Origin: Acidobacteriota bacterium | GTDB taxonomy: Bacteria; Acidobacteriota; Blastocatellia; RBC074 | Length of the DNA stretch: 38,355 nt | Reading direction: 5' to 3' | Assembly: GCA_018269055.1 (NCBI GenBank) | Contig: JAFDVI010000003.1 | Coordinates: 1-38,355, forward strand | Part shown: positions 8,770 to 17,950 of the stretch, one piece after another | How positions within the stretch are numbered: the stretch's first letter is position 1 | Layout: each line of letters starts with the position of its first letter | Translations under genes and position numbers: made by a program | Notes under the pieces: model-generated | Seen by the model: the letters and a program-made list of their open reading frames with translations, nothing else | Told to the model about the DNA's origin: nothing | Database searches by the model: none

Positions 8770-9129
8770 ATGGCAAAAAGTTCAAGACAAGATGTGCGAC
8801 GCGCGGTTCATTCGCGTATTCGCAAAAAAGTAAAAGGTACTTCGGAGCGTCCGCGCCTGGCTGTTTTCCGCAGCCTGAATCACATTTATGTTCAAGTGAT
8901 TGATGATGTCAACGGCGTGACGCTTTGTTCGGCTTCGTCGGTCGAAAAGAGCGCGGGTGTCGGTAAAGGCGGAAACATGGAAGCCGCAAAATCAATTGGC
9001 AAATTAATTGCCGAACGCGCGAAAGAAAAAGGGGTCAGCAGCGTGGTGTTTGATCGTGGCGGATACATTTACCACGGTCGCGTGAAATCGCTGGCCGAAG
9101 CCGCGCGCGAAGCCGGTCTTCAGTTCTGA
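8770..9129 (+). CDS. rplR: Large ribosomal subunit protein uL18
   Basis: Ribosomal protein L18, 119 residues, which binds 5S rRNA together with L5. Basic N-terminus ([20 protein letters not shown]), then [20 protein letters not shown] (residues ~24-43), and the C-terminal [20 protein letters not shown] typical of L18. Length is normal. The Shine-Dalgarno is weak (AAAGGCAAAG at 8752-8761). The 89-base spacer before it carries the inverted words acgatgaa (8682-) and ttcatcgt (~8741-8748). Confidence 0.97.
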   Translation: MAKSSRQDVRRAVHSRIRKKVKGTSERPRLAVFRSLNHIYVQVIDDVNGVTLCSASSVEKSAGVGKGGNMEAAKSIGKLIAERAKEKGVSSVVFDRGGYIYHGRVKSLAEAAREAGLQF

Positions 9130-9148
9130 TTTTGGAGAATCGTTCAAT

Positions 9149-9655
9149 ATGGCGTTTAAGGAAAGAATCAATCCGGATGGGTTCGAGCAAAAAGTTGATC
9201 AGGTGATTTCGATCAACCGTGTCACCAAAGTGGTTAAGGGCGGCAAAAATTTGTCGTTTGCGGCCCTGGTGGTGATTGGCGACCAAAGCGGGACTGTCGG
9301 ATTTGGCACCGGCAAAGCGAAGGAAGTTCCGCAGGCGATTCGCAAGGCGATCGAAGCCGCCAAGCGCAATCTGGTTCGCGTGCCGTTGAATGGCACCACG
9401 CTTCCCCATGTCATCGTTGGCAGGTTCGGCGCGGGCAAAGTTTTGCTAAAACCTGCGCCCGAAGGCACAGGGGTTATTGCGGGGGGGGCGGTTCGCGCAG
9501 TGATGAACGCGGCGGGCGTGAGCAACATCCTGACCAAATGTCTGGGATCGAACAATCCGCACAATGTTATCCGTGCTACATTCGATGCGCTTGTGAACAT
9601 GAAGAGTCCACAGGAAGTTGCCCGGTTGCGTGGTCGCACAGTGGAGGAACTCTAA
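9149..9655 (+). CDS. rpsE: Small ribosomal subunit protein uS5
   Basis: Ribosomal protein S5, 168 residues, important for decoding fidelity. It starts [20 protein letters not shown], has the double-stranded RNA-binding region [20 protein letters not shown] (residues ~23-42) with [20 protein letters not shown], and the C-terminal domain beginning [24 protein letters not shown] at 9134-9138 precedes ATG 9149 by ten bases. A run of nine or so G around 9481-9490 encodes part of the AGGAVRA loop. Confidence 0.97.
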   Translation: MAFKERINPDGFEQKVDQVISINRVTKVVKGGKNLSFAALVVIGDQSGTVGFGTGKAKEVPQAIRKAIEAAKRNLVRVPLNGTTLPHVIVGRFGAGKVLLKPAPEGTGVIAGGAVRAVMNAAGVSNILTKCLGSNNPHNVIRATFDALVNMKSPQEVARLRGRTVEEL

Positions 9656-9656
9656 A

Positions 9657-9842
9657 ATGGCGAATGAAAAGAAAATCAAGATTCAGTGGTATCGCAGCAC
9701 GATCGCCACTCCGGAAAAGCACAAAGTCATCGTACGCAGTTTGGGATTTACCAAACTGAACCAGATTGTTGAACGTCCGGACAATGAATCCACGCGAGGC
9801 ACTGTCGCCAAAGTTCCGCACTTGTTGCGAATCGTTGAATAA
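9657..9842 (+). CDS. rpmD: Large ribosomal subunit protein uL30
   Basis: Ribosomal protein L30, 61 residues, a small 50S protein. The product IKIQWYRSTIATPEKHKVIV (from residue ~7) and RSLGFTKLNQIVERPDNEST matches the L30 pattern (S.I..P..H...+.LGL.+.N). ATG 9657 lies one base after the rpsE stop, and GGAGG at 9643-9647 within the rpsE end serves as ribosome binding site, so translation is probably coupled. The longer frame from 9618 is rejected. Confidence 0.95.
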   Translation: MANEKKIKIQWYRSTIATPEKHKVIVRSLGFTKLNQIVERPDNESTRGTVAKVPHLLRIVE

Positions 9843-9860
9843 GGCATTGAGGGTTAAGTT

Positions 9861-10337
9861 ATGGCTATCGGCTTAAACAATTTGAGAGCGCCTGAAGGCG
9901 CGACGCATAAGAAAAAACGGCTTGGCCGCGGTCAAGGATCTGGACTAGGCAAGACTTCCGGTCGCGGAAACAAAGGGCAAAAATCCCGATCCGGTTATTC
10001 TCGCAAGCGAGGTTTTGAGGGTGGTCAGATGCCTTTACACCGCCGTTTGCCGAAACGCGGATTTACAAATATCTTCAAGCGCGAATGGGCGGAAGTGAAT
10101 TTGTCCCGCCTGGAGGAGTTGTTTGAAGCGGGCGCAACTGTGACGCCGGAAGTTTTGGTGGAAAAAGGGTTGGTCAGAAAGACTTTGAAAGGCTCCATCG
10201 CCGTTTTGGGCAAAGGTGATCTGAGTAAATCGCTGACCATCAGTGCACATCGCTTCAGTGAGTCGGCGAAAAAGAAGATTGAATCCGCCGGTGGCAAGGT
10301 GGAAATTATTGCCCCTGCCGCAAGCAAATCCGAGTAA
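9861..10337 (+). CDS. rplO: Large ribosomal subunit protein uL15
   Basis: Ribosomal protein L15, 158 residues, a late-assembling 50S protein. The Gly/Arg/Lys-rich N-terminal arm [20 protein letters not shown] (residues ~17-36) and [20 protein letters not shown] are typical; the C-terminal [20 protein letters not shown] then [20 protein letters not shown] is the L15 signature. GAGGG at 9849-9853 precedes ATG 9861 by seven bases. Precedes secY as in nearly all bacteria. Confidence 0.97.
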   Translation: MAIGLNNLRAPEGATHKKKRLGRGQGSGLGKTSGRGNKGQKSRSGYSRKRGFEGGQMPLHRRLPKRGFTNIFKREWAEVNLSRLEELFEAGATVTPEVLVEKGLVRKTLKGSIAVLGKGDLSKSLTISAHRFSESAKKKIESAGGKVEIIAPAASKSE

Positions 10338-10404
10338 GTGCTTAAGTTCAGTATCCCCGTTCACGATCTAATGGTTGTGATTCCGGGAGACCAACGAGGA
10401 AGTT

Positions 10405-11820
10405 ATGTTTGAGTCATTTATCAACGCGGTCCGCAACTTGTTCAAAGTTCCTGATCTTCGCCGCCGGGTGATTTTCACCCTGGCGATGTTGGCGATTTAT
10501 CGCGCAGGAATTCATGTGCAAGTCCCTGGATTAGATAGAGATGCAGTTGAAAGTTTTTGGAGACAGGGAGCTGGCGGTTTATTTGGTGCGTTGGATCTAT
10601 TCTCAGGCGGTAACTTGCGCCGAATCTCGGTTTTTGCTTTGGGCATTATGCCCTATATCACTTCTTCGATTATTTTGCAGTTGATGGCTTCGGTTTATCC
10701 GGCGCTGAAAAAGATTCAAGAAGAAGGTGAGCTTGGTCGCCGCAAAATCAATCAATACACTCGGTATCTGACAGTTTTGCTCTGCCTTGTGCAGGGCATC
10801 AGTCTTGCCTACTGGCTTCAGCGTCAGGCTGATCCGACCGGGCGGCCTCTGGTGATAGGCGGAGGAGGAATTGGGTTTGCGCTGATTACGATGCTGGCTT
10901 TAACGACCGGTACGATGTTCATTATGTGGATTGGTGAACAGATTACCGAGCGGGGCATTGGCAATGGAATCAGTTTGCTGATTTTCGCTGGCATCGTTGT
11001 TGGCGTTCCGAACGCGATCAATCAGTTATGGGCTACGATCAAAGACCCCGGCTCAGCCGTTTTCGTGATTATTCTCTTGCTGGTGATGTTGGCTGTGACA
11101 GCAGGAATTGTTTTCTTTGAGCGAGGGACAAGGAAAGTTCCAACCAATCACACACGACGTATGGTCGGGAACAAGATGGTGCAGACGCAGTCCTCGCACT
11201 TGCCCTTGAAAGTAAATATCGCCGGTGTGATTCCCGTGATCTTTGCCTCATCAGTGTTGGCCATTCCGCAATCGTTAGTCACAATTAGAGACTGGGATTG
11301 GCTGAAAAAGCTGAATTCATGGCTTAGCGGCGGCCATCCTGTTTACGAATTGCTGTTTATCACTGGGATTATTCTCTTTGCCTTTTTCTACGTCTCGATT
11401 GTGTTCAATGCTGACGAAGTTGCTGAGAACATGCGAAAGCAAGGTGCTTTCGTTCCTGGCATTCGACCGGGCAAACGTACTGGCGATTATCTGAATGGTA
11501 TTCTGGTTAGATTGACGACCGTTGGTGCGATTTATTTGGTGGTTGTTTGTCTGATCCCGCAATTGATGATCAGCGGGTTTAAAGTGCAATACCTTCCTTT
11601 GATCGGATCTTGGCTTGATAGTGTAATTCAGAACATCCCTGGCCTCAGATGGATTCTTACCGGGGTTGGGGTTTCGTTTTACTTTGGCGGCACAAGCTTG
11701 TTGATTGTTGTAGGCGTAGCAATGGACACCATCAGTCAGGTTGAAGCCCAGTTGGTAATGCGTCATTACGATGGATTCTTAGGCCCGCGTGGCGGCAGGT
11801 TGAGAGGGAGACGTACCTAA
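10405..11820 (+). CDS. secY: Preprotein translocase subunit SecY
   Basis: Channel-forming subunit of the Sec translocon in the inner membrane, which exports and inserts proteins with SecE, SecG and SecA. The 471-residue product has about ten hydrophobic segments. It begins [20 protein letters not shown] (residues ~13-33), has the plug region [20 protein letters not shown], the motif [20 protein letters not shown], and the cytoplasmic C4-C5 loop with [15 protein letters not shown] and the later IRPGKRTG. At 471 residues it is a little longer than the ~435 of E. coli. GAGGA at 10396-10400 precedes ATG 10405. Confidence 0.97.
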   Translation: MFESFINAVRNLFKVPDLRRRVIFTLAMLAIYRAGIHVQVPGLDRDAVESFWRQGAGGLFGALDLFSGGNLRRISVFALGIMPYITSSIILQLMASVYPALKKIQEEGELGRRKINQYTRYLTVLLCLVQGISLAYWLQRQADPTGRPLVIGGGGIGFALITMLALTTGTMFIMWIGEQITERGIGNGISLLIFAGIVVGVPNAINQLWATIKDPGSAVFVIILLLVMLAVTAGIVFFERGTRKVPTNHTRRMVGNKMVQTQSSHLPLKVNIAGVIPVIFASSVLAIPQSLVTIRDWDWLKKLNSWLSGGHPVYELLFITGIILFAFFYVSIVFNADEVAENMRKQGAFVPGIRPGKRTGDYLNGILVRLTTVGAIYLVVVCLIPQLMISGFKVQYLPLIGSWLDSVIQNIPGLRWILTGVGVSFYFGGTSLLIVVGVAMDTISQVEAQLVMRHYDGFLGPRGGRLRGRRT

Positions 11821-11864
11821 CGGCTTGGCTGGCAGGTAAATTTTAAGCGTGTTTTGTCGTGATT

Positions 11865-12524
11865 ATGCCAAGAGTCATTGTGATAATCGGGCCGCCGGGA
11901 GCAGGCAAAGGAACACAGGCTCGGTTATTGTCGGAAAAATACGGATACCCGCAAATCTCGACAGGCGATATTTTGAGAGAAATGGCGCAGGCCGATACCG
12001 CGCTAGGCCAGGAAATCAAATCCACTCTTGCTTCGGGGAAATTGGTTAGTGACGAGATACTGGCCGAAGTTATACAGGCGCGCACTTCCCGCCCGGATTG
12101 TAAAGACGGCTATATCCTTGATGGTTTTCCGCGGACCATTAATCAGGCTCGCCAGCTAGAAGAATTGGCAAACCAGCAACAAAAAGAAGTTTTGCTGGTG
12201 CGTGTGAAAGTCCACGAGGATGTTTTGTTCAAGCGGTTAACAGGAAGACGCACTTGTCAGAAGTGCGGGGAAATTTACAATATCTATTTTCGTCCCCCCC
12301 AGATTGAAGGAATCTGTGATCTGGATGGTAGTACGCTCAAGCAGCGAAGCGATGATAATCCCGATGCTGTTACCCGGCGGTTTGAAGAATATAGATCATC
12401 CACCCGGCCTTTAATTGAGTATTATCGGAATAGTGGTCGTCTCATAGAAACCAGCGGAGAAGGCCAGGTGGAAGAAATTTTTGAAAAGCTTTGCGCGCTC
12501 ATCGAAGGCGTTGCCCGTCAGTAA
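11865..12524 (+). CDS. adk: Adenylate kinase (zinc-type long LID)
   Basis: Converts ATP and AMP to two ADP in the cytoplasm. P-loop GPPGAGKGT at residues 9-17, AMP-binding ISTGDILRE (31-39) and [10 protein letters not shown] (82-91), and a long LID domain with zinc ligands Cys131, Cys134, Cys151 and Asp154 (CQKC and CDLDG), followed by [16 protein letters not shown]. 219 residues, the normal long-form length. ATG 11865 gives a clean [12 protein letters not shown] start; GTG 11859 would add two residues. No strong Shine-Dalgarno is visible. secY-adk-map is the common order. Confidence 0.96.
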   Translation: MPRVIVIIGPPGAGKGTQARLLSEKYGYPQISTGDILREMAQADTALGQEIKSTLASGKLVSDEILAEVIQARTSRPDCKDGYILDGFPRTINQARQLEELANQQQKEVLLVRVKVHEDVLFKRLTGRRTCQKCGEIYNIYFRPPQIEGICDLDGSTLKQRSDDNPDAVTRRFEEYRSSTRPLIEYYRNSGRLIETSGEGQVEEIFEKLCALIEGVARQ

Positions 12525-12568
12525 GCTCCAGGTAACGGCATCGCTTTTGCCGAAGAAATAGTTACGAG

Positions 12569-13336
12569 ATGATCATTCGTAAGTCTCTCAAAGAACTCGA
12601 CAAAATGCGGCAGGCCGGTTTGATAGTCGCGGAGACTTTGCGCGAATTGCGAAATTTGGTCGAGCCGGGAATTACAACTCGGCAATTAGATGCGGTAGCT
12701 GAGAATAAGATTCGCACAGTTGGCGCTTATCCGACTTTCAAAGGTTATCGCAAGTTCCCATCTGCTATTTGCGCTTCGGTAAATGATGAGGTTGTTCACG
12801 GAATTCCATCCGAACGAAAACTGCGCGAAGGTGATATTGTCAAGATTGATTGTGGCGCAACTCTCGATGGATATGTAGGGGATGCCGCGATTACAGTTGC
12901 TGTTGGAAATGTGTCGCCAACAGTCGAAAAACTGATTGAGATTACGCGGGCCTCGCTCTTTCGAGCGGTTGAAAAAATGGTTCCTGGAAACAGGTTGTAC
13001 GATGTTTCTTACGCTGTTCAGGCGTATGTTGAAGAGAACGGCTTTTCGGTTGTCAGGGATTTTTGTGGTCATGGCATTGGTCAGCAAATGCACGAAGATC
13101 CACAGGTGCCAAACTACGGTCGCCGTGGCACAGGGCCTAAGTTGAAGTCGGGATGGGTTTTGGCTATTGAGCCGATGGTGAATCTAGGGACTCACGAAGT
13201 ACAGATTCTGAGCGATGGATGGACAGTCAAAACGAAAGACGGTAGAGCGTCTTGTCACTTTGAGCATACGATCGCAGTTACAGAAGACGGCCCAGTAGTT
13301 CTGACTGCATTGGAAGACGGGGCGTTAGTGCTGTAG
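12569..13336 (+). CDS. map: Methionine aminopeptidase, type I
   Basis: Removes the initiator methionine from nascent proteins. The 255-residue product has the pita-bread fold residues in order: His78 (NDEVVHGIP), metal ligands Asp94 (VKIDCG) and Asp105 (YVGDAAIT), His168 (GHGIG), Glu201 (AIEPMV) and Glu232 (CHFEHT). It lacks an N-terminal extension, so it is a type Ia bacterial enzyme. ATG 12569 has only a weak purine tract (GAAGAAATA) upstream. The gene follows adk by 44 bases. Confidence 0.97.
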   Translation: MIIRKSLKELDKMRQAGLIVAETLRELRNLVEPGITTRQLDAVAENKIRTVGAYPTFKGYRKFPSAICASVNDEVVHGIPSERKLREGDIVKIDCGATLDGYVGDAAITVAVGNVSPTVEKLIEITRASLFRAVEKMVPGNRLYDVSYAVQAYVEENGFSVVRDFCGHGIGQQMHEDPQVPNYGRRGTGPKLKSGWVLAIEPMVNLGTHEVQILSDGWTVKTKDGRASCHFEHTIAVTEDGPVVLTALEDGALVL

Positions 13337-13351
13337 GTACAAACGGCTGCC

Positions 13352-13379
13352 TTGCAAAAAGACAACCCACGGTTATAAT
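13352..13379 (+). promoter_or_regulatory. Sigma70-like promoter upstream of infA
   Basis: A TTGCAA -35 hexamer at 13352-13357 and a perfect TATAAT -10 at 13374-13379 with a 16-base spacer lie between the map stop and the infA ATG at 13422. Predicted transcription would start near 13386, giving a leader of about 36 bases. This would drive infA-rpmJ-rpsM-rpsK-rpsD-rpoA-rplQ independently of the upstream S10/spc transcript. It is the best promoter match I saw in the ribosomal region. Confidence 0.65.
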
Positions 13380-13421
13380 GCCAGTTTCGCGTTATAGTGT
13401 TAAAGGTCACTACCTGAAAGT

Positions 13422-13640
13422 ATGTCGAAAGAAGATGCAATAGAGGTTCAGGCTACTGTGCTTGAAACTTTGCCCAATGCGATGTTTAAGGTTGAATTGG
13501 ACACCAAGCACCAAGTGTTGGCGCACATCTCTGGGCGAATGCGAAAGAATTTTATCAAGATTCTGCCCGGAGATAAGGTGCTTGTGGAGCTTTCGCCCTA
13601 CGACTTGACGCGCGGGCGGATCGTCTATCGGTTCAAATAG
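13422..13640 (+). CDS. infA: Translation initiation factor IF-1
   Basis: IF-1, 72 residues, an S1-fold protein that blocks the ribosomal A site during initiation. [40 protein letters not shown] and [19 protein letters not shown] are the classic IF-1 blocks. Normal length. GAAAG just before ATG 13422 (13416-13420) or AAAGG 13402-13406 may act as ribosome binding site. A sigma70-like promoter lies about 45 bases upstream. Confidence 0.97.
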   Translation: MSKEDAIEVQATVLETLPNAMFKVELDTKHQVLAHISGRMRKNFIKILPGDKVLVELSPYDLTRGRIVYRFK

Positions 13641-13690
13641 AAATACAAAATTCGTAAAGCTGAATCCGATTGTTTCCCAACGAGGCTGAA

Positions 13691-13804
13691 ATGAAAGTTA
13701 GAGCATCAGTCAAAAAGATTTGTGATAAATGTAAAATCATCCACCGGCATGGGGTTGTTCGGGTGATTTGCGTAAACCCAAAACATAAGCAAAGACAGGG
13801 ATAA
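13691..13804 (+). CDS. rpmJ: Large ribosomal subunit protein bL36
   Basis: Ribosomal protein L36, 37 residues. It begins [20 protein letters not shown] and ends with [15 protein letters not shown], a perfect zinc-ribbon L36: Cys11, Cys14, Cys27 and His32 are the metal ligands. GAGG at 13682-13685 lies five bases before ATG 13691. Located between infA and rpsM, its usual place. Small but unmistakable. Confidence 0.97.
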   Translation: MKVRASVKKICDKCKIIHRHGVVRVICVNPKHKQRQG

Positions 13805-13870
13805 ATTTATTTCCAACCCAGGCTTCAAGTTTGAAATCTGGGAGTTGTTAGTCGTTCACGGAGAAAGATA

Positions 13871-14254
13871 ATGGCTCGTGTAGCAGGTGTGGATTTACCA
13901 CCACAAAAGCGCGCTCAAATTGGTTTGACATACATTTATGGCGTCGGCAAGTCTCGCGCGACCAGCATCCTCACGGAAGCTCAAGTAGATGTAAATAAGA
14001 AAATTCGTGATTTAAGCGAAGAAGAGTTAAACCGAATTCGCACCATTGTTGATCAGGGTGGCAACGTCGAAGGCGATCTGCGGAAGCAGATTCAATTGGA
14101 CATCAAACGATTGATGGACATTGGTTGTTATCGTGGTCTCAGGCATCGCCGCAGCTTGCCTGTCAGAGGGCAACGAACCCACACAAATGCGCGTACTCGA
14201 AAAGGACCGCGTCGCGCCACGGTGGCGAAGAAGAAGGTTGCAGGCAAGAAATAA
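13871..14254 (+). CDS. rpsM: Small ribosomal subunit protein uS13
   Basis: Ribosomal protein S13, 127 residues, in the 30S head where it contacts P-site tRNA and the 50S. Starts [20 protein letters not shown], helix-two-turns-helix [20 protein letters not shown], and the signature [20 protein letters not shown] (residues ~85-104) then [28 protein letters not shown] at 13860-13867 is a good ribosome binding site before ATG 13871. Normal length. Confidence 0.97.
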   Translation: MARVAGVDLPPQKRAQIGLTYIYGVGKSRATSILTEAQVDVNKKIRDLSEEELNRIRTIVDQGGNVEGDLRKQIQLDIKRLMDIGCYRGLRHRRSLPVRGQRTHTNARTRKGPRRATVAKKKVAGKK

Positions 14255-14322
14255 GAATCAGGAGATTGGCGGCGTCCTTAATAATTGGAGATGCCACCTC
14301 TCACCAATGACAAAACTGACCT

Positions 14323-14730
14323 ATGGCAAAGCAGCAACAAACCGCAGGCAAAAAGAAAGTTTTCAAAAAGAAAGAGAAGAAAGTCGTTCCTCAAGGCATT
14401 GTTCACATTCAGGCGACTTTCAACAACACGCTGGTAAGCATTACCGATCTTCAAGGTAATCTGGTGGCACAGTGTTCCTCCGGAGCTATGGGATTTCGCG
14501 GTTCGCGCAAAGGGACCCCCTTTGCGGCGCAACAGGCGGCGAATAAAGCTGCCGGAATTGCGCGGGATAGCGGCATGCGTAGCTGTGAAGTGCGAGTCAA
14601 AGGGCCAGGCTCCGGGCGTGAATCCGCAATCCGCGCCATTCAGGGAGCGGGAATTGAAATCAAACTGATTCGTGATGTGACGCCAATTCCGCACAATGGG
14701 TGCCGTCCGCCGAAGCGTCGGCGTGTTTAA
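14323..14730 (+). CDS. rpsK: Small ribosomal subunit protein uS11
   Basis: Ribosomal protein S11, 135 residues, on the 30S platform near the mRNA exit. After a Lys-rich N-terminal tail the core reads [60 protein letters not shown] and ends [18 protein letters not shown], the invariant S11 terminus. The Shine-Dalgarno is weak. Slightly longer than the ~129-residue norm because of the N-terminal tail. Confidence 0.97.
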   Translation: MAKQQQTAGKKKVFKKKEKKVVPQGIVHIQATFNNTLVSITDLQGNLVAQCSSGAMGFRGSRKGTPFAAQQAANKAAGIARDSGMRSCEVRVKGPGSGRESAIRAIQGAGIEIKLIRDVTPIPHNGCRPPKRRRV

Positions 14731-14764
14731 GCAAGTCAAATTTTGGATTTTGAAAGAATTAACG

Positions 14765-14821
14765 GCGCGGCTTTCCAGTCTCTTTGGAAACTACCTGAAA
14801 AAGATCATCACTAAGCCGCGC
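14765..14821 (+). promoter_or_regulatory. Stem-loop leader between rpsK and rpsD (possible S4 control site)
   Basis: The 118-base rpsK-rpsD spacer holds a perfect 9-base inverted repeat gcgcggctt (14765-14773) / aagccgcgc (14813-14821) enclosing a smaller hairpin ttcca...tggaa (~14773-14789). It lies just before the Shine-Dalgarno and TTG start of rpsD. S4 is a known autoregulator that binds structured leaders of its own mRNA in several phyla. That this leader does so is inference from position only. Confidence 0.35.
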
Positions 14822-14848
14822 TCTGAAGCATTCACGGAGGAATAGAGA

Positions 14849-15490
14849 TTGGCAAGAGATAGAGGCAAACAATGTCGCATGTGTCGGCGAGAGGGAGAAA
14901 AGCTCTACCTGAAAGGGGAGAAGTGCTATAAACCTTCATGTCCGATTGAAAAGCGTGGAACCAACCCGCCCGGCCAACATGGTCCGAATGCCAAGCGCAA
15001 GCCGGTGGCAGGTGGTTATGGCGAACAGTTGCGCCAAAAGCAACGCGTTAAACGTATATATAATCTGCTCGAAACTCAGTTCCGTAATTACTTTGAAAAG
15101 GCCGCCAGTCAAAAAGGTGTGACAGGTGAAAATCTGTTGGCTTTGCTTGAGCGGCGTTTGGATAATGTGATCTATCGGCTTGGGTTTGCAATGTCGCGTA
15201 GGCAGGCCCGCCAATTTGTGCGTCACGGTCACGTTCAAGTAAATGGACGCAAGGTCAATGTCCCTTCTTTTCAAGTAAAGATTGGGGATGAAATCGCCGT
15301 GCGCGAAAAGAGCGCCGAAAACGCGCATATTCAAGGTGCGTTTCAGACCTCTGGCGGTCGTGGACGTCCAGGATGGCTTGAAATTGTCAATCCTGACAAA
15401 CTCGTTGGCCGCGTGACTGCGCTGCCGCGCAGAGATGACGTTGATCCGAATATCAAGGAGCAGCTAATCGTCGAGTTGTACAGCAAGTAG
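14849..15490 (+). CDS. rpsD: Small ribosomal subunit protein uS4
   Basis: Ribosomal protein S4, 213 residues, an assembly nucleator of the 30S. The N-terminus [20 protein letters not shown] has a CxxC pair and further Cys at CYKPSC, so this is the zinc-binding C+ form. The S4 domain is [20 protein letters not shown] (residues ~112-131) and [20 protein letters not shown]. Translation starts at TTG 14849 with GGAGG at 14836-14840 eight bases upstream; no in-frame ATG is near, and MARDRG matches the family start exactly. A TTG start for a ribosomal protein is notable and could damp expression. Confidence 0.95.
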   Translation: MARDRGKQCRMCRREGEKLYLKGEKCYKPSCPIEKRGTNPPGQHGPNAKRKPVAGGYGEQLRQKQRVKRIYNLLETQFRNYFEKAASQKGVTGENLLALLERRLDNVIYRLGFAMSRRQARQFVRHGHVQVNGRKVNVPSFQVKIGDEIAVREKSAENAHIQGAFQTSGGRGRPGWLEIVNPDKLVGRVTALPRRDDVDPNIKEQLIVELYSK

Positions 15491-15497
15491 TCGTGTC

Positions 15498-15595
15498 CGC
15501 TGCTTTGCCGCTACTGTGGGCGCAACTACCAGACTCGCCGCCAATTGACGGGACTGGATCGCTGCCACAAGCAGTGGGTTTTACGGCAAGCAGCG
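15498..15595 (+). promoter_or_regulatory. Long-range inverted repeat in rpsD-rpoA spacer
   Basis: The 153-base spacer has arms cgctgctttgccg (15498-15510) and cggcaagcagcg (15584-15595), complementary except for one bulged T, enclosing 73 bases. It could fold the leader of rpoA into a stem. No T-run follows, so it is not a terminator. Function unknown. I see no gene in the spacer. Confidence 0.4.
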
Positions 15596-15643
15596 AGGCA
15601 CATAATGTTGGGTTCGTAATAGTTTGGAGACAAAAAAATAAGC

Positions 15644-16627
15644 ATGTGGACAGGATTCCAGAAGCCGAAGCGTTTGACATGCGAAACCATGACGGATCGC
15701 TACGGGCGTTTCTCAGCCCAGCCCTTCGAGCGAGGTTTCGGTACAACAATTGGTAACAGCCTGCGCCGCGCATTGCTTTCGTCAATCGAAGGCGCAGCCA
15801 TAACGGCAGTCCGCATTGAAGGCGTTTTGCATGAGTTCTCCTCGATTCCAGGAGTCGTCGAAGATGCGACTGACATCATTCTCAATCTGAAGCAGGTTCC
15901 ATTTAAGCTTCATTCGGGAGAAGCGAAAACACTTCACATCACTCGTACGGAACCGGGAGAGGTTGTTTCCGGGGACATCGAATCGGACGAGGATGTGGAA
16001 GTGCTGGACCCGAATATTCATATCGCAACGGTAAGCGAAGGCGGGAAGCTGAGCATCGAATTGCGTTTGAAAAAGGGACGAGGCTATGTTTCGGCAGATC
16101 GAAATTTCGATGACGATTTGCCAGTTGGCTATATCCCTGTTGATTCGGTTCATTCGCCTATTACAAAGGTCAACTTCCATGTAGAAGCTGCGCGTTTGGG
16201 ACAGGACACCGATTACGACAAGCTTCTGCTCGAAGTTTGGACCAATGGCAGCATTACGCCGGAACATTCCATTGGTTTGGCCGCCAAGTTGATCAAAGAT
16301 CACATGGCGATCTTTATCAACTTTGAAGAAGAGGTTGAGCAACCGGTGGAAACTGTGGTTGTGAAAACATCGCAGCCCTTCAATGAGCACTTGGACAAAT
16401 CTGTGGATGAACTGGAGCTTTCAGTGCGTTCGTACAATTGCCTGAAAAATTCGGATATCAAAACCATCCGGGATTTGGTGCAGAAATCCGAAGCGGAAAT
16501 GCTCAAAACCAAAAATTTCGGGCGCAAGTCTCTCAATGAGATCAAGGACATTTTGACCTCGATGGGCTTGGGCTTGGGAATGAAATTTGACGATAACGGA
16601 AATGTGATTCGAGGCCCGGAAATGTAG
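15644..16627 (+). CDS. rpoA: DNA-directed RNA polymerase subunit alpha
   Basis: Alpha subunit of RNA polymerase, 327 residues, scaffold for beta/beta' assembly and target of activators. The N-terminal domain (about 1-230) begins [20 protein letters not shown] with [20 protein letters not shown] and [20 protein letters not shown]; the C-terminal domain (about 250-320) has [20 protein letters not shown] and [20 protein letters not shown], the UP-element and activator-binding helix-hairpin-helix. ATG 15644 gives the normal start, preceded by TTGGAGA (15634-15640 region). Normal length. Confidence 0.98.
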   Translation: MWTGFQKPKRLTCETMTDRYGRFSAQPFERGFGTTIGNSLRRALLSSIEGAAITAVRIEGVLHEFSSIPGVVEDATDIILNLKQVPFKLHSGEAKTLHITRTEPGEVVSGDIESDEDVEVLDPNIHIATVSEGGKLSIELRLKKGRGYVSADRNFDDDLPVGYIPVDSVHSPITKVNFHVEAARLGQDTDYDKLLLEVWTNGSITPEHSIGLAAKLIKDHMAIFINFEEEVEQPVETVVVKTSQPFNEHLDKSVDELELSVRSYNCLKNSDIKTIRDLVQKSEAEMLKTKNFGRKSLNEIKDILTSMGLGLGMKFDDNGNVIRGPEM

Positions 16628-16690
16628 GCCTCCTGTTTTCCAGCACTGGTTGCAGGAACACAGTCGAAGTTCAGTTAAGGAAAGAAAGTC

Positions 16691-17170
16691 ATGAGACACT
16701 TAGTTGCGCATAGAAAGTTAGGGCGCACGTCTTCGCATCGCAAGGCGTTGCTGCGTAACCTTTGTACCTCGTTCGTACTGCACGAACGAATCATCACCAC
16801 CCTGCCGAAGGCGAAAGAGCTGCGTCCGTATGTCGAAAAGGTCGTTACCCTTGGTCGCCGTGCTCACGCTGCATCCCAGGCAGGCAACGCGGCAGCGGCG
16901 GTTCATGCGGCGCGCCAAGCGGCGAAATCCTTTTTTGCTGGGAATTCGAGCGAAGACAGCAAACAGCATAACCAGAGTTCCGACCGTACTGCCGGAGTTG
17001 CCGCTTTGAAAAAAGTGACCAGTGAGTTGGCCGAACGGTTTGCGGATCGTCCCGGCGGTTACACGCGGATTTACAAACTTGGGCCGCGCAAAGGCGATGG
17101 CGCGGAAATGGCGTTGATCGAATTTGTCGGCAGTGAAGACAAAAAGGCTGTTGCCGACAAAGCTGAATAA
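16691..17170 (+). CDS. rplQ: Large ribosomal subunit protein bL17
   Basis: Ribosomal protein L17, 159 residues, the last gene of the operon. The core MRHLVAHRKLGRTSSHRKAL, LLRNLCTSFVLHERIITTLP and KAKELRPYVEKVVTLGRRAH is typical, and the C-terminal GGYTRIYKLGPRKGDGAEMA is the conserved end. It is ~35 residues longer than E. coli L17: a polar Ser/Gln-rich stretch about residues 75-100 (NSSEDSKQHNQSSDRTAG) and a short charged tail. AAGGA near 16677-16681 is the ribosome binding site. A terminator follows. Confidence 0.95.
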   Translation: MRHLVAHRKLGRTSSHRKALLRNLCTSFVLHERIITTLPKAKELRPYVEKVVTLGRRAHAASQAGNAAAAVHAARQAAKSFFAGNSSEDSKQHNQSSDRTAGVAALKKVTSELAERFADRPGGYTRIYKLGPRKGDGAEMALIEFVGSEDKKAVADKAE

Positions 17171-17219
17171 CTTTTAGAGCAAAGTAGCAGAGGGAGGTTC
17201 TCTCGCACACTTTAGTTTT

Positions 17220-17264
17220 AAGCCTCAACCGTGCGAGGCAACACGCGGTTGAGGCTTTAATTTT
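17220..17264 (+). terminator. Rho-independent terminator of the ribosomal operon
   Basis: A perfect 11-base inverted repeat agcctcaaccg (17221-17231) / cggttgaggct (17246-17256), extended by one A-T pair, with a 14-base loop, is followed by ttaatttt (17257-17264). It sits about 50 bases after the rplQ stop and before accB, the natural end of the alpha operon. Confidence 0.8.
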
Positions 17265-17290
17265 GCGATTAATCAATTTGGCTGAAGCTT

Positions 17291-17887
17291 ATGAAAAAGA
17301 TCGAGCGTAAAGCGAAGCGCACGACAAGTGGTGGGGAAAAAGCGGCAAAACCTGTCAGCCCAAGACAACAAGTTGCTACTGATTCCGGCGATAACCTAAG
17401 TTTGTCGGAGATCAAAACGCTGATTGAGCTCATTTCCGATAAGCAGTTTAACGAGTTCGAGCTTGAGCGCGGCAACTTCAGGTTACGATTGTCGAAAGGT
17501 CTGTCTAAGCCCCAAGTGGTTTCAGAATCTGCGCCCATTGTCGAACAAAGAGTGGTTTCCGCTCCGCTGCCTGTCGCGGCAGTTGCGCAACCTCAAGCGG
17601 CGACCGTCGCCGCAGTTGCTGAGCCGCAGCCAGCGAAGGAAGAAGAGAAGCTACACATTGTGACGTCTCCGATTGTCGGGACGTTTTATGGCGCGCCGAA
17701 CCCGACAGCCGCGCCCTTTGTGTCGGTAGGTGATACCGTACAGGCAGGAAAGGTTCTCTGCATCATTGAAGCGATGAAGTTGATGAACGAGATCGTCTCG
17801 GACGCCAGCGGGGTGATCGCCAAAATCTTTGTCGAAAACGGCCAGCCAGTCGAATATGGCCAGGCGTTGTTTGGAATCAAACAGTAG
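17291..17887 (+). CDS. accB: Biotin carboxyl carrier protein of acetyl-CoA carboxylase
   Basis: BCCP carries the carboxylated biotin between biotin carboxylase and carboxyltransferase in the first step of fatty acid synthesis. The 198-residue product has a basic N-terminal tail, an N-terminal segment [20 protein letters not shown] (residues ~38-57) typical of AccB, an Ala/Pro/Val-rich linker (~80-115), and a C-terminal biotinyl domain starting [20 protein letters not shown]. The biotin lysine is Lys163 in EAMKLMNEI. The ~35-residue basic N-terminal extension is longer than in E. coli (156 residues). Followed by accC. Confidence 0.95.
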   Translation: MKKIERKAKRTTSGGEKAAKPVSPRQQVATDSGDNLSLSEIKTLIELISDKQFNEFELERGNFRLRLSKGLSKPQVVSESAPIVEQRVVSAPLPVAAVAQPQAATVAAVAEPQPAKEEEKLHIVTSPIVGTFYGAPNPTAAPFVSVGDTVQAGKVLCIIEAMKLMNEIVSDASGVIAKIFVENGQPVEYGQALFGIKQ

Positions 17888-17950
17888 TTGTGAGTGGTCA
17901 AGCTGCCTATAGCAACGTCTGCTCGACCGCCAATTACCAACCACCTACCA

